A stretch of DNA of 64,000 nt from the NCBI GenBank assembly GCA_963575745.1, contig CAUYUJ010014171.1, forward strand, positions 1,391,005 through 1,455,004, in the 5' to 3' direction. Both the position numbers and the translations under genes were made by a program. The stretch's first letter is position 1, and every line of letters starts with the position of its first letter. This DNA is from Prorocentrum cordatum (Eukaryota > Sar > Dinophyceae > Prorocentrales > Prorocentraceae). Shown here piece after piece: positions 42,558 to 54,832 of this stretch. The notes under the pieces are model-generated. The model made no database searches and was not told the origin of the DNA. It saw only the letters and a list, made by a program, of their open reading frames with translations.

Positions 42558-45500
42558 AGTACGCAGCGCCAACCGCGAGAAGCTCGAGCGCCAGGAGGGC
42601 GAGGAGAGCCGCCATCGACCCCGGCGCGCCGATGCAGATCGCCCCGCGCCCCCCGGGCGCGCCATCCAGCGGCGACGCGGCACGTTCCGCCGGGCATGGC
42701 AGACACGCCGCAGCGCAAGACAGCGCGAAGCTGAAGCTGCAGCTGGGGAATCCCGGTGCACCGCGCGACGAAGGCGCGTGCCCAGACCGGCCCGCCCCGC
42801 CGAAAGCGGCGCGCAACCCTCGCACCTTTCGCCCGACACAACCAAGCGGCCCAATGAAAGTAGAGGCGCCCAACGGCCCAACCGCCGCCTGCCATGGCGC
42901 CGCTCAGGCAGACTGCCCAGCCTAGCGGCGCCCCCCAACATTCAAGGCGGCAGCGACGGGGGCGACGCAGTGAACGCCCGGCGACGCGCGAGCCCACCAT
43001 AGCCGCAGAGCCATCGAGCACCGACCACCCAGAAAGGGCACGGAGCTGGCGTCAAGAACAATCGGGGGCGCCCACCCGAACTCTAGGACAGCTTGACACC
43101 CATGCCGCGGGGGCGCTGAAGGGTCGCGGCTACGGCGCCGACAGCGCCCCCAGCTCCGCGCCGGGCACGTGCTCGGCCAGCGCCCCCCAGGCGGCAACTA
43201 TCCAGGTACACATCGGACCAGACTACACCGCTAACCGACCCTGCCCCGCGCGAAAGGGGGCCCAGCAGGAGAGCCGCCGCGCGACCAAGCCGACTCGACG
43301 AGGGACGCACGGGCCGTCGTCGCAGCAGAGGATGACCAAGGCAACCCAAACCTCAAGTGTTACATCTATGGGTGACTGTGGCAAAACCACGCCCACGATG
43401 TCAGATCAGGCAGTTGCCATGTGGGCCTTCGCTTGGACCTACGCGCGCAAGGGGGCGCGGCGCGCGCCGCAACGCTCCAGCAACGGTCCACGCTGGCCCC
43501 AAGGTAGCAGAAGGCTTCGCAGGAGGATGCTGAAGGGCGATGCACAGCGCGAGCTGTCAGCCATCGCCAAGCAACTGCGCGACCTCGCAGCCGCGTCAAC
43601 ACTCCTCCGCCCCGACCACGTCTACTCTAACGCAGGCCACCCGCATAATTATCTTGCAGATGCGGTCGCCCAACGGCAACGCAGATGCGACGACCCCAAC
43701 TGGCTACCCGAATGGGCCGAAGCCTTCGACGCGCAGAGCCAGCGACAATGGCAGCGGCTGCGCCGAGCCGACGAGGAGACGAGGAAGCATGCCCTAAACT
43801 AACCTGACCACCATTGGACTGCATGCCATGGCGCCAGCCGCCTCAGTTGCCCCAGAGCACTTCCAACCGCCCAACGTCGGGAGCAGCAGGAAGATCGGCG
43901 TCGCCATCGCGATGGCCACCATCAGCGCGCGCAGCTCCAGGGAACCAGCCCGCGACGCCGGGGGGCAGCGCCGCGAGATCTCCAGGATCGAGGCAATCAA
44001 TCGTCCGCGCATGGCCACGAAAACCCACCTGGTCTGCAATCAGGAAACCGGGCGGCCCAGGGGGGCAACGCCAACGCGCGGTTTCCACGCCATCTCGAGT
44101 GGGCACGACAACCGCAATTTCGGGCGCTCGCTGCTGATCAACGCAGACGCAGACATGCCATGCTCTGCGAGACTGGATGAAAATTCACTTACGCAAAGGG
44201 GGTTGACCGGGACCCGAAAGCACTCGCAGCGCGCATCGCGGCGCCAGGGTTCCGGAGGACGGCGGCGGTAGCACGTGCCGCGCTCGCCCGCTCGGGCGAG
44301 ACGAAAACCGTCTTCTGGGCCAAGCTGCGCAGCGTGGCGCACGCGCCCCACATCGACCAACATAATCGAAGCCCGCGCAACCACAGGGGCGGCGACATCA
44401 GACTCCATTGGCGACGTTGGCAGGGGCTCGAGGATAATGACGCGGGCGACCGCTTCCACGAGTAGCTGAACATATGCAACATCGCAGCCGTCAACGCGGC
44501 CGCCGAGCGCAGCGGCCCCAGCTTCGCGCGCAAGAATGGCGGCCCGAAAGAGTGCATCGGCGACGTCGTGACACCCACGAACAACATCGATGCCGCCCAA
44601 GAGGCTCGGCGCGGTCGACGTGGTCCAGGACGACGAAGGCCACCTCCCAGTCGTAATCCACCAGAGGGGCGCGTCAATTTCTCACGCGAGAAAGTCGGCG
44701 TCGAGGCTCGACCGCAATTTTTTTGTTCGAATCCAGATGAACAGGCGACTTGCCAACAAAAGCTAGATGTTATCGAACTCGACGAACGGGGGCTGGACGT
44801 CGACGAGCACGTCTGCCATGCAGCTCAACCAAATTGCGAGATGGACCGCAGAAGCGGCATGCAAACCTAAATCCGCACGAATACGCAAACCTAATCACCG
44901 ACAGCACATCCGCACTACTCCGCGCGCTGCTCGCATGCCAACGACCTTCTCGATCGCGACGTGCCGACGCACGCGCTGCAAAGACCAGAACACGATGGCG
45001 AAACTGGCATACCAACACGGAAGCAACCGCGCTCACAACGCCGGCAGCCCACGCCATGAGTGACTCAAGTACCCTGTTCAATTTGGTCAACACTGGGCTG
45101 CGAGTGGTTCATCACCAAGCAGATTGTGATGAATTGCACCTAGCCACCCTGGCATACCACGTGAGTCCAAGTACCACAGAGCCGGTTCCCTCAACAACTG
45201 CGCCGGTAACGTCAAAGGTGCCATCGAGGACCGCGGCGCCAAACAGGACAACATCTGAGAGTCAGTTGTTAACGTGTGAAGGAAGGCCACCCATGATGAT
45301 CCGCGAGAACAAGCGCACCGTCGACGCCAACGGAGAGCCGATCACCAGCGAAGTGGCGCAAGCAGAAGCAGAGCTGGAACACGTCGCCATCGGTAATCTA
45401 CTGCAGGAATGCGGCAGAGGTGGTTCGGGACCAGACGCACCGATATACCCTGATCAACAACGTCATCTTCGACGGCGAGGTCCAGGGCAACTTCCAGTTT

Positions 45501-45598
45501 GCCAAGCCAAACGGAGAATGAGGACCCGAACTCTTCACCGACGACATGCGCCGCACAGCCACCAAGCATATGGCCAGGGTCTACCACCCTTTGCTGGT
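42558..45598 (+). pseudogene. LINE-3 middle region, unresolved
   Basis: GC-rich overlapping frames on both strands. Plus-strand 42894-43802 (302 codons) ends with a protein-like stretch around YSNAGHPHNYLADAV (about 43625). Plus-strand 44750-45622 is also long. The AP-endonuclease should lie here, but I cannot find its Glu, GDxN or terminal His motifs with confidence. Neither strand shows another domain. Confidence 0.3.
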
Positions 45599-46520
45599 CA
45601 GAGCCCAGATGACATCAGATGACAACGGCAGGACCATTGTCACGCAATGGCGGGTGGCAAACGTCATTCGCAAATAGCGCCACCGCACGTGAACATCTTG
45701 GCGACGGGCGCATGATCTCATTGAACAACATTACCGCACAGTACCACCACACATCCCTCAGGACCAAACGCAAGGACGTCGCAGCCACTCTTCGAGACGC
45801 ACCATGCGGAGAGCATCCACGACGAAGCACCGATGTCGCAACGCACACCACTCGGACCTGCATCAGCATGCTCAAGATCGGCGGAGCAGCGGAGTGCTTC
45901 TATTTCTAGACTTGAAGGGCGCCTTCTACACCGTTGTCCTTGGGTTCCTCTACGCACTGAAGACGACGAGCACGACCTCAGGACCTTTGCGGCTCCGTGG
46001 GCAAGCCCGAGGCCGAGCCACTGATGCTGGCCGACACCGCGCAAGGAGCGCCCGACATCGACGACAGCATCGACGACGAGCACTTGCCCTATTACGGAAC
46101 GCACATGCCGACCTCTGGGCCACAGGTCGGGGGCCCGAAAGAATAGTGCAGCCGAGAACCGGAACAAGGCCAGGGGCACCGATGTCCGATTTTTCTTTCA
46201 ACGTGCAAGGCGATCGCGGAGGACATGGTCGAGAAGGGGGCGCGCTGCGAGGTGCCCCAGCACGCGACCAGCGACCGGCCTTCGCACGGGGGCGGCGACG
46301 CCGACTTGGGCAAGACGGGGGTGCCGCTCTCACGGAGGCCTCCTTCGTTGACGACCTCGCGGCGCACGCCGCAACGTCCCTGGACGCATCGACCGACGCT
46401 GCAGCCACCCCGCTACAGATCGTCGAATCGAGAGCCTGCGCCCGCGGCATGCGACTGATCGCCGAGAAGACGAAGAGGGCGCCCCTGCGGCCCCAAGTCG
46501 AGGACGACTAAGGAGCGATA
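45599..46520 (+). pseudogene. LINE-3 reverse transcriptase
   Basis: Fingers: MISLNNITAQYHHTSLRTK (about 45714-45770) followed by an RST-DVAT block in one frame. Motif A, FLDLKGAFYTV (Asp at 45909-45911), in the next frame. Between A and B the readable peptide moves through two further frames (EDDEHDLRTFAAPW, then LMLADTAQGAPDIDDSIDDE). Motif B, RTGTRPGAPMSDFSFNV (about 46155-46205). Motif C, SFVDDLA (about 46341-46361), where Y/F-A-D-D is usual. GMRLIAEKTK follows near 46450. Both motif-C Asp residues are intact. At least four frame changes make this inactive. The closest comparison within the window is the LINE-1 RT, with the same GTRPG motif B. Confidence 0.75.
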
Positions 46521-46569
46521 TGCTAAAGAAGGCACCGCCCACATCGGAAGCGCCTCTTCGGAACAGACA

Positions 46570-47390
46570 GTGGAGTTGGTCAACGCTCGGACCGGGTTGG
46601 GCACCGTAATTGTATATACTGGAACAGTGGGACCTGATGCCGAAAAGAGACGCAACAAGGCTATGATCACAAGGCCCCCCTACGCAACCAGATCTTTCAG
46701 AGGGCGAACGTACGCACTCACAACAAGGTCCTCTGCAACTCACTGGCGCTCTCGAACCTCTCCCACGAAGACTATTCATGGACCGACATAACCGACGGAG
46801 ACGCGGAGACCTCCGCAGTGGTTCACATGAAAGCATGCAGGCGGGCCACCAGTCACCGCGCCATGCCCGACCAGGACAAGCATTCGTTCAACATCCAGGT
46901 CCTCGGCGACGCTAACCGACGAACTCCTGACATCTCAATGAGAATCAGGAGGCCGCGGCACTCGGCTGCTCATGCATTGGCCGACCATCCCATTCGGACT
47001 TCTCGACGAGGACTCCCGACGCAGCGCGGGCTGGGCCTCGAAGACCACCCGGGACATGCAATGGCTATGCGACCACCTCAGCCAGGGGGAAAGACCGACG
47101 ACCAACGTGCACCTCCACGAGTCTGCGCGGGCATTCCGCGACGACCCCTTCCGCTTCTGCGCAACAGTCAAGAAGGTAAACGTCAGGTACTTCCGACGAC
47201 AGCAAGGTCGAGCGCGCCAGGATTGATGGTACCACGAGTTCAAACCATGCCTGAATCGGAGGAGATGCTCGACGTGCCACCTATGCCGCCGCCACCGCCG
47301 ATGCCCCAATTCATGCGCTACCGGCGCGGCACACAGTTCTTCAAGATGGACGCATACTACTCCCCCAGGATAAACGCCACAAGCGCGTAA
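46570..47390 (+). pseudogene. LINE-3 post-RT region
   Basis: The readable pieces are LCNSLALSNLSHEDYSWTDI (about 46730-46790) and 46818-47390, the latter with a Pro/Met-rich stretch before FMRYRRGTQFFKMDAYYS (about 47310-47365). In LINE-1 the corresponding region holds the thumb, zinc fingers and a polyproline linker. No clear C2H2 finger survives here; the Pro-rich stretch matches the linker position. Confidence 0.4.
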
Positions 47391-47666
47391 CCCACCTGCC
47401 CCGATCGGCGCGGGGAACGCGTGGCCGACCATGCGATCGCGCGTGCCACGCATGCGCCCGATCAGCTTAACATCTACAGGCGACGCCGTCGCTCGCGACG
47501 CCATGGGCGAAGGAGGCCCCGCAATTGCCTGACGAGACCACCGAGCAGAACAGAAAAACAATGCTGGGAACCCAAAGAGCAAGCATCAAAACAGGGAGGC
47601 CAGCCGACCATACCGACTTGGCGAGCTACTAAATAGACGTCCAATTAGACTGCGACAAAGACCACG

Positions 47667-48620
47667 ATGTCACCCGCGATCGGATGCCGCCCATCGAGCT
47701 CCCACCCACCGATCCTGCCGCGCGAAGCCTTGCGAACCCCCGCCGACCCACGGGCGCGACTCGACCTGGGCAGCGGGCAGCGCCGAGGAGGGGATCTACA
47801 CGAATGGATGATGCACCTCCAGCCGCCAGATAGCACGCCGACGTACGTCCTATCCATCGACGTCGCCAACCACGCTACCAGGTGCGACCTTGCCAATTTG
47901 GAGACACTTTGTTGCTGGATGCAAATGCACGAAGGCATTGCGGCAGCACCGTTTGCAGGACCACCTTGCGAGACGTGGGGCGCAGTCAGAACGAGGCACT
48001 TACCAGGCGCCCCAAGACAGTGGCGACCGCTACGAAGCCGAGAACAACCGTGGGGCCGAAGCTATTTGACGGGTGGCGAGAACGCCCAGATCGACATTGG
48101 CAACGAGCAACCGAGGACAACGGTACTTTCTTCTACGTTGCCTATGCAACTGGGGTGCCAGCGTTTCTGGAACACCCAGAGCCTGTCCACGGCAGACAGC
48201 CTGCTGCTGGCAGCTGGCTGCTACCCTGGATCCATCACCTACTGCGACGGCCAGGAGTACGGCTAGCATCCTATCTCGCGGAATCCAGCCAGCCGGCTTG
48301 CCGCAGGAACGCTTGGATTTACAGCGCGTAGTTTTTCGATGCCCATTACGGCGAGGTGCAACCGCGGACATGGAGCTGGCCCACCCCTCATCAGTTCGTA
48401 GCGAGGATGGAGCATCGCGAAACGTTGCGGCCAGGACGCGCCCAACCCACATGTGCCAGATGCTCGCAGCGACGATCAGCGAAGCGATCCGACAAGTCGG
48501 GCACAGGCGAGTGGAGCATCGACGACCAGCGCATCGCATTCCACGCCCCACGAACCGCAATGATGATTTTCAGAGGAACGCCGACTGCATGAGGCATCGG
48601 CAGTTTCTACCCCGATAGCA
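47667..48620 (+). pseudogene. LINE-3 cytosine-5-methyltransferase-like domain
   Basis: A single frame holds LDLGSGQRRGGDL (47763-47800, motif-I-like), YVLSIDV (about 47845), a DL pair, then FAGPPCETWGAVRTR (catalytic-type Cys at 47967-47969, motif-IV-like) and PLRSREQPWG. A shift then leads to the second half in the frame ending at 48331: GVPAFLEHPEPV (motif-VI-like, about 48150-48185) and LPWIHHLLRRPGVRLA. A third frame continues THMCQMLAATISEAI (about 48446-48490), equivalent to the YPxxMC block of LINE-1. The order I, II, PPC, EHP matches LINE-1 and fits a C5 methyltransferase fold. The PPC motif is complete here. Broken by at least two indels. Confidence 0.65.
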
Positions 48621-49276
48621 GCCGTGGCAACGGAGGGGTAACAGCGAGCCTGGCGTAACAGCCGGGGCATGTCCCCTAGCATGTGATATTGAACGACAGC
48701 TCGGGCTACATGGACTAAGGTTTCCGCGCGCCTGGCTTAGAAGGTAGGTACCCTACGAATACACGATGGAATCGACTGGAAGGTCATCGGATGACGCCAA
48801 ATGGCGACATAACACACCAATCGAGACGACAGCTGAATGCCACGCATGCGGTGGAAGGGGCTGGCACTACTTGTTGCGGCAAACCGTCGCTCGGAGCATG
48901 TCCCCTGGTAAGTGCTACATCAACCACAACTTGAGCTGCGTTGACCAGGGGTTCTCGTGCACGTGACCTGAGAGATCGGCATGCCCCGTGCCAGATCGCC
49001 CACTATCGTTTCAGTACACAGAAGAACCGAGATGATTTCATCATCCCACATCATATCCTTCACCGCAGTCATCTCGCTCGAGGGATTGAGGCTGGTCCAC
49101 GCATGCCAGACCAGATGAGACGCCTCGGCGCCCCCTTTGATTCGAACCACGATGGAGTCGCGACTGGGTCTCCGATGAGGGAGAGAGTTGGCCGACGCAG
49201 GCGGCCCACGCGAGGCCACCATCAACTACATGGGGTCTAATGCACTACCATAGATCAAGTTGCACGCCCCGCCGAG
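48621..49276. other. No gene seen
   Basis: Short frames only. It probably includes the 3' end of LINE-3, but no tail repeat is visible. Confidence 0.5.
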
Positions 49277-50062
49277 GTGAAGTTCACGCATGCGGCGAAA
49301 TACACATTCGCACAGAACGCCAAACGCGCAGCATCACTCGAGAAGCGCGAAAGAGAGGGCATCGCGCCCAGCGCGCGAGCCGAGCCCCAGCAGCAGGACC
49401 AGGACCAATGGCCGATGGAAGAGGGGCGCGCGCACCAGCGCTTCCGATGCGCCCCGAAGCTTCTTAACGAGCCGCATTGCAGCTGGCGCCGACGACGCTG
49501 CAGGCCATTGGTCAGCGAGGCCAACCCACGTGTCCCGCACACCGATGCGGCGCAAGGTCACCCGCAACGACACAGACATGGACATCATAATCATGAGGGG
49601 GGGAGTGCCATGGGAGAGGGCCAAGGAGACGGCCGAGAACAATCTGATCTGCTTCGACCCACCGCAGACGGGCCCCAACGGACAGGAGTTGACCAACGTT
49701 CAGCATATTTAAAAAATATCCGGTCCGTACAGGTCTACAAGAAAGCGGGCTCGGGACGCCGAGCGGAGAGCAACCCGCTCCAAGACTTACGTCAGGAACG
49801 CGCCCGACAACGGGGATTTTATCCTGCACGCTTCCAACGAGTACGGCAACGTGGCAGAGTGTTGCGAAGCACTCCCGCTGCCGCCCTGCCGAGCCGACGA
49901 GCCGGTTACTCGTGGAACCAGGGCCTTATTCCCACGCGGGAACAACCCGATCTTCAGCACGCGAAACTTGCGCGTGATAGCGCAGGCGCGTGCAGGGCTA
50001 CGTGCGCAAGATGGCGACCCCATCGGAAACCTCGCACCACCCGCGGAGGTGGGCGACGATGA
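49277..50062 (+). pseudogene. Unidentified Arg/Gln-rich frame
   Basis: A 261-codon frame, hydrophilic with charged N-terminal helices (KRAASLEKREREGI). No recognised domain. Frames in two other phases are similarly open, so protein coding is uncertain. It may belong to another old element between LINE-3 and the GGT tract. Confidence 0.25.
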
Positions 50063-50545
50063 GTTGGACCATGTCAGCAACTACTGCTGAGCCGAGCACA
50101 GGGCACCAATCAGAATCGCAGGAGAGTTCGACGCACGGTGCGAATTGAATTGGGACCACAGCCCCAACCACAACCCGCAATGATTACCGATCGGCAGCGC
50201 TGAGTTGCACTGACCCGCCGGTGTCGAGGTCGAACCAGATATCGACACTGCCACCGTCATTCCAGACGCGGGCGCCCCAATCGAGGTTCTACGGTGCGAC
50301 GGCCCCAACTACGAGAAGCCGGACTGGGTCGAACCTGAAATCATCATCGCGCGCGGCTGCGCGCGAGTACAGACAGCCGGCACCCACGACCTCATGCCAC
50401 ACCTCGACGGCGACCTACGAAAAGCGGCTCGCGGTGCCCCCCCGGGAAAGAGGAAGGAGCATCGCAACAGCAGCAACGAAGACCACGAGGCACTACTGGA
50501 GCCCATGGGGTTCGCGCGGCACAAGAGGGCCAGCCAGATCATGCC

Positions 50546-51269
50546 ATGGACGGTCGAAGGGGATCGATCACGCCCCCGCGGAGACCCAGCCCCGAGCCCC
50601 ACGCGCCCCCAAACAGACGCCTCACCATCAACTCGGCGCCGCAACAGCAAGCCCACTACGATCCCCCGCCGCCGACATGTGCGCCGCCACCAGCGCGCCC
50701 GCCAGAGCGCCAGAGGTGGAACCCACATGAGATGGCATCGAGGCTGCGGGAGCTGAACATACGCCCAGACTCGCCAGTCGACCCGGCGCACCAGCTCATT
50801 TGTCCACGCACAAGGATCGTCTACCCCGAAGCAAACCCGAGGCACCTTTTCGTCAGGTCTATTATTTCAAGAGAGCACTTCTCGGCGTCCTGGGCCGACC
50901 CCAGCAACTACCTGTCCATGCGCGGTTGGATGAGGGGCGGTCCGATAACCAGAGATGAATTCTTTTGCAACGGGCAGGGGGCCACCGTCCAAAAACCGCC
51001 ACTCGTGCCGCGACAACCAAGACAACTGCCACCACCACCGAAAGCAAAGGCGCCATCACCCCTGCCCGCTCAGCGCACGTCGACACTCCGCCATAGACGA
51101 CCAGGCTGCAAAGTATAACAAGAACGGCGGCCTTTGCAAGAGACGCTCCAGCACCATAAAGAGCGACGTCATGGGCATGAGCACAGACGAGCTGCTGGAC
51201 TTACTAGTGGGGAGCCCAGAGGCCGAGGCCTGCATCCATGACCTCATGAGGAACCAGCACGACAGCTGA
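50546..51269 (+). pseudogene. Unidentified decayed coding region
   Basis: Frame 50546-51118 begins Pro/Arg-rich, then has a more protein-like part (NPHEMASRLRELNIRPDSP near 50720-50775, and WADPSNYLSMRGWMRGG near 50895-50940). Frame 50955-51269 ends with an acidic amphipathic stretch (MSTDELLDLLVGSPEAEAC, about 51180-51235). The two phases probably represent one protein with an indel near 51100. No domain is recognised. It could be an ORF1-type protein of a further element. Confidence 0.3.
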
Positions 51270-52109
51270 GTTCCCCCAGAAGACATCGCGGATATTATCT
51301 CGGATATCCAGTCGGCGATCACCTGCGGCACCAGACCTCTCCGAGACCAAGCAAGCCCAGCGCCTATCGACCGAACTGACTCCACTGAAACCCTCCACCA
51401 CGACGCCGGCGCCGAGGCAGCCCGAACCAACGGAGGAAGCTGACCGCGCCAAGCAGGACATCGACGACTTCGTCATTGGATAGCCGACGCACCAGCACCC
51501 GCGCCTGAAGCACCCGCAACGGCTCACAACTGCCGTGCGACACCCATTGACGCGCCAAGCAATGTCCGACCAGCCGGCCCAACCCGCGCGATTACAATTC
51601 CCCCGCGCAGTAGCCAGGGACCAGCTGACCCCGTCGCGACGGAGGCGGATCCGCCAAAAAGAGGGACACCAACAGGCGCCACCGCCAAACGACCAGTTAT
51701 GGAAGGCAGCTCCAGCCAAACCTCCACGGCCGCGCCGCGACAATGCCGGCGCGCCCACCATCGCTGCCCAACTGGCCGACGCCCGGAGGCGCGGCCCGAG
51801 GACTAGTCAGTTCAACCCCACATCAGCTGTTCAGCAAGTCCCTAGCAGGCCAGCCCCAGAACCGATTCGGCCAGCGCGCGAGGGCAACGTCCACGCGCCC
51901 AACAACCAGACCCGCCGAGGAGGACTACCAGGCACGCGGCCGCCGCGGCCATGTCCACCGTCTACGAGGGGGCCCAGACCCCTTCGAGGAGCCACCCAGG
52001 GGCATTCAGGGGAGCCTCTATGTCCGACGTCCAGTGCGACGCGATCGACAGGCTCGCCAACGCCATCAGCAGCATGCGTTACGACTTGAGAAAGAGCGCG
52101 TTCTGTGGT
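51270..52109. other. GC-rich frames, no assignable gene
   Basis: Open frames on both strands (for example 51743-52450 plus and 51761-51204 minus) are compatible with GC bias. Nothing is recognised. Confidence 0.45.
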
Positions 52110-52985
52110 CGCTTGGAGGGGGGGGGGGGGGCGGTTTGGAACCGGACCCCCCCCCGTGCTTCCCCTCTCCTCGGGCCGGCGCTGCGCTTGCGTCGGCGGC
52201 GGCTGGCGTCGGGGGCGACGATTTCCGTGTCTGGGCCGGCGCCAGCGCCTGCGGCGGCGGGCGGTGGTGGCGGGGAGCGTCGACGAGGACGACGGTGGTG
52301 GCGGTGGTGGTGGTGGTGGGTTGTGGTGGTGGTGCTGGTGGCGGTGGTGGTGGTTGTGGTGGTGGTGGTGTGGTGGTTTGTTGTGGTGGTCGTGGTTGTG
52401 GCGGTGTGGTGGTGGTGGTGGTGGTGGTGGTGGTGGTGGTTTGGTGGTGATGTGGTGGTGGTTTGTGGTGGTGGTGGTGGTGGGTTGTGGTGGTGGTGGT
52501 GGTGGTGGTTTGGTGGCGGTGTGGTGGTGGTTTGTGGTGGTGGTGGTGGGGGGTTGTGGTTGTGGCGGTGGTTTGTGGAGGTGGTGCTGGTGGTGGTGGT
52601 GGTGGCGGCGGTGGTGGTGGTGTGGTGGTTTGTGGTGGTGGTGGTGGGTTGTGCTGCTGGTAGTGGTGGTGGTTGTGGCGGTGGTGGTGGTGTGGTAGAT
52701 TGTGGTGATGGTGGTAGTGGTGGTGGCTTTTTGTGGTGGTGGTGGTCATGGTGAGTTGTGGTGGTGGTGGTTGTGGTGGTGTGGTGGTGGTGTGGTAGAT
52801 TGTGGTGCTAGTGGTGGTGGGTTTTTGTGGTGGTGGTGGTGGTGATGGTGAGTTGTTGTGGTGGTTGTGGTGGTGGTGGCTGCGGTGGTAGTGGTGGTGG
52901 TGTTGGTTGTGTGGTGCCATTGGCGGTGGTTGTGGTGGTGGGTTGAGGCGGCGGTGGTGATGGTAGTAGTAGTGGTGGCGGTGGT
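52110..52985. repeat. GGT microsatellite
   Basis: GGTGGTGG with scattered TTG, GCG and TGT variants spans about 52300-52985. It is preceded by poly-G, poly-C and GGCGCC-rich sequence (52110-52270). It generates poly-Val/Trp/Cys frames on one strand and poly-His/Pro/Thr frames on the other. Confidence 0.95.
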
Positions 52986-53345
52986 GGTAGTGGTGGTAAT
53001 CGTCGCTGCGCCCCCGCCGTCGCGGCGCCAGCGCCGGCGCTGCTGGCTGCCGCCAGCGCCGGCGCCGAGGGGGGGGGGCTTTGAAACCACCACCCCCCCT
53101 TGGGAGGGGGGGGTTGGAACTCCCCCCCACCCCTTTGGCTGCCTCTGGTCATCGTCGCTGCGTCCCCGCCGTGGGCGCTGCTGGCGGCCGCCAGCGCCGG
53201 CGCCGGCGCCGAGGGGGGGGGGGGATTGAACCCCCCCCCCCCTTGGGAGGGGGGGGGGGGGGTCGGGAGGGGCGGGGGGGTGGGGGGGAGGGGAGCCCCT
53301 TTGGTTTTGATCGACGGCGCCGAGTGTTGGGGGGAGGGGGGGGGC
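52986..53345. repeat. Tandem GC-rich repeat with facing poly-G and poly-C tracts
   Basis: The block CGCCAGCGCCGGCGCCGAGG followed by a G run occurs at 53051 and, with a six-base insertion, at 53189 (offset 138). Each copy is followed by a C run, CTTGGGAGG and another G run. The C and G runs can pair around TTGGG as hairpins. Confidence 0.85.
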
Positions 53346-53700
53346 CCACCCCCGGGTTCGAAACGCGCCGCCGACTGTTCCCAAAGCAAGCGCCCGTGAA
53401 ACGCGTTCTCTCCGACTTGAGCACGCCGCGCTACAAGATACACGCCCACTGCACCATCAAGGACTGCATCGAAAAAGCCAGCCCAGAGGCGTTCGACGAC
53501 GGAGAAGCGGACCCACACCGCGTCGACCGTGTCGAGCACGACCAGGTCTTGCAGTATTTGCACAGCCTCGGATAACCATTCGGCTACCGCGTCGCACCCT
53601 TCAAAACGACCAACCAGACGGCGCCTGTGCGTTCCATCATCTGCAATTTCCTCAGCGTCTGTGCATGCTCAGCGGCAGAGGACCGAGGAGGTATACTTAC
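53346..53700 (+). pseudogene. Unidentified coding fragment
   Basis: The last 60 residues of a frame ending at 53575 (KRVLSDLSTPRYKIHAHCTI, then ECxExAxPEAFDDGEAD-like acidic sequence) look like genuine protein, unlike the poly-G-derived part before it. Another frame continues to about 53700. No domain is recognised. Confidence 0.3.
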
Positions 53701-53819
53701 ACCTTACCCAGCCCGACGTGAAGTGTGACGAGATCTTCAGTCACGGCAAACTTGCCCTGCGCTACAATCCGATGGGACACCAACACCGCTCGTCACATGG
53801 TTCTGTCAGAAGGGCGTCG

Positions 53820-54461
53820 CCTAGGACATGATCAACTGGATGGACTTGCTGCTGCAGCGCAATAGCGAAAGCAGCCCAGCCCGCGCAGCAGTACCACCTG
53901 ATGAAGAACCTGGCCACAGCGACCCACCACTGGGACCCACGACAGGCACCAGCCACCAGAGCCCCGCGACATGTCCAAAGGGCCACGACAATGACCAACC
54001 CACGCAAAGCCAAGAAAGCAGCCACCAGCAGGGACCCACCGCTGGGCCAGCCACCCACGGCGGTCCAGACACACTGCCGACCGCCGACTCTTTCACGCGC
54101 GGACTTGCCCTCACGATCGACAGCAGTGTTTTCAACCAACACAGAAGCTCCGACTGGCTCAGTAGACGTTCCCGACATCATCGCTGGAAGGCATGCCACG
54201 ATCACGTCCACCAACCACGAAGGTCATGGTAACCCACGGAAAAAACGCCCAGCAGCGAGGTCTGCCAATTCGACGCGATACCCTGTCTTGCATTCGGACG
54301 CGACTACCATCAAGGACCAGAACGCGGATGAGTACTACACCGGCTACGATAATATGGACCACGCCAAGACGGACACTGACCAACTGACCAGTACAATCAG
54401 CAGCCGTACCAGATTCAAGCCCACGGGAACCGCGTCAGAAGCGGACAACCCCACAGCGTGA
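53820..54461 (+). pseudogene. Unidentified Thr/Pro/His-rich frames
   Basis: Frames 53828-54232 and 53901-54461 overlap in different phases. Both are Thr/Ser/Pro/His-rich and lack a domain. They may be decayed low-complexity protein or chance openness. Confidence 0.2.
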
Positions 54462-54764
54462 TCGACGACAACACGACGCCCAGTCTCGTGTGGCTCTACC
54501 CTCAGGTCAGAGCGCACCATGTACCCTTCCTCTCCCGATAACCAACGGCCAAGAGGCGAGCGCCGCCCCCGTGCCGAGACGGGACTTGCCATGCGGAGGC
54601 CCGTCAGCGCGTTATCTCTATCGCATCAATTTCGCTGCTGGCGACCGCGCATTGCCACCTACTTTTGCTCAGGGAACGCAACGCGCCACCAGCTATCACA
54701 TTGCTGACTCTCGATCTCAGCATCATACTTCACCCAGGCCGAAGCAATAATTGGCGCGACAGCA
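54462..54764. other. No gene seen
   Basis: Short frames without recognised domain. Confidence 0.5.
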
Positions 54765-54832
54765 GCAGCAGCACCACCACCACCACCACCAGCACCAGCA
54801 GCACCAGCACCAGCGTCAGCAGCAGCTTAACT
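54765..54832. repeat. CAG/CAC trinucleotide microsatellite
   Basis: CAGCAGCAGCACCACCACC-type units. Confidence 0.9.

Larger units (their letters stand above)
40338..48620 (+). mobile_element. LINE-3: strongly decayed non-LTR retrotransposon
   Basis: ORF1-like frames (40338-42557), an RT (45600-46520) and a methyltransferase-like domain (47700-48600) occur in LINE order on the plus strand. The endonuclease expected between them (about 43-45 kb) is not recognisable. Every part is split over several frames. The two ends were not found, and nested insertions cannot be excluded. The C-terminal architecture is the same as LINE-1 on the opposite strand. Confidence 0.6.

Noticed and set aside
52105-53563. 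ORFs of 200-354 codons (poly-Val/Trp/Cys and poly-His/Pro)
   Set aside because: Direct translations of the GGT and poly-G/poly-C repeats.
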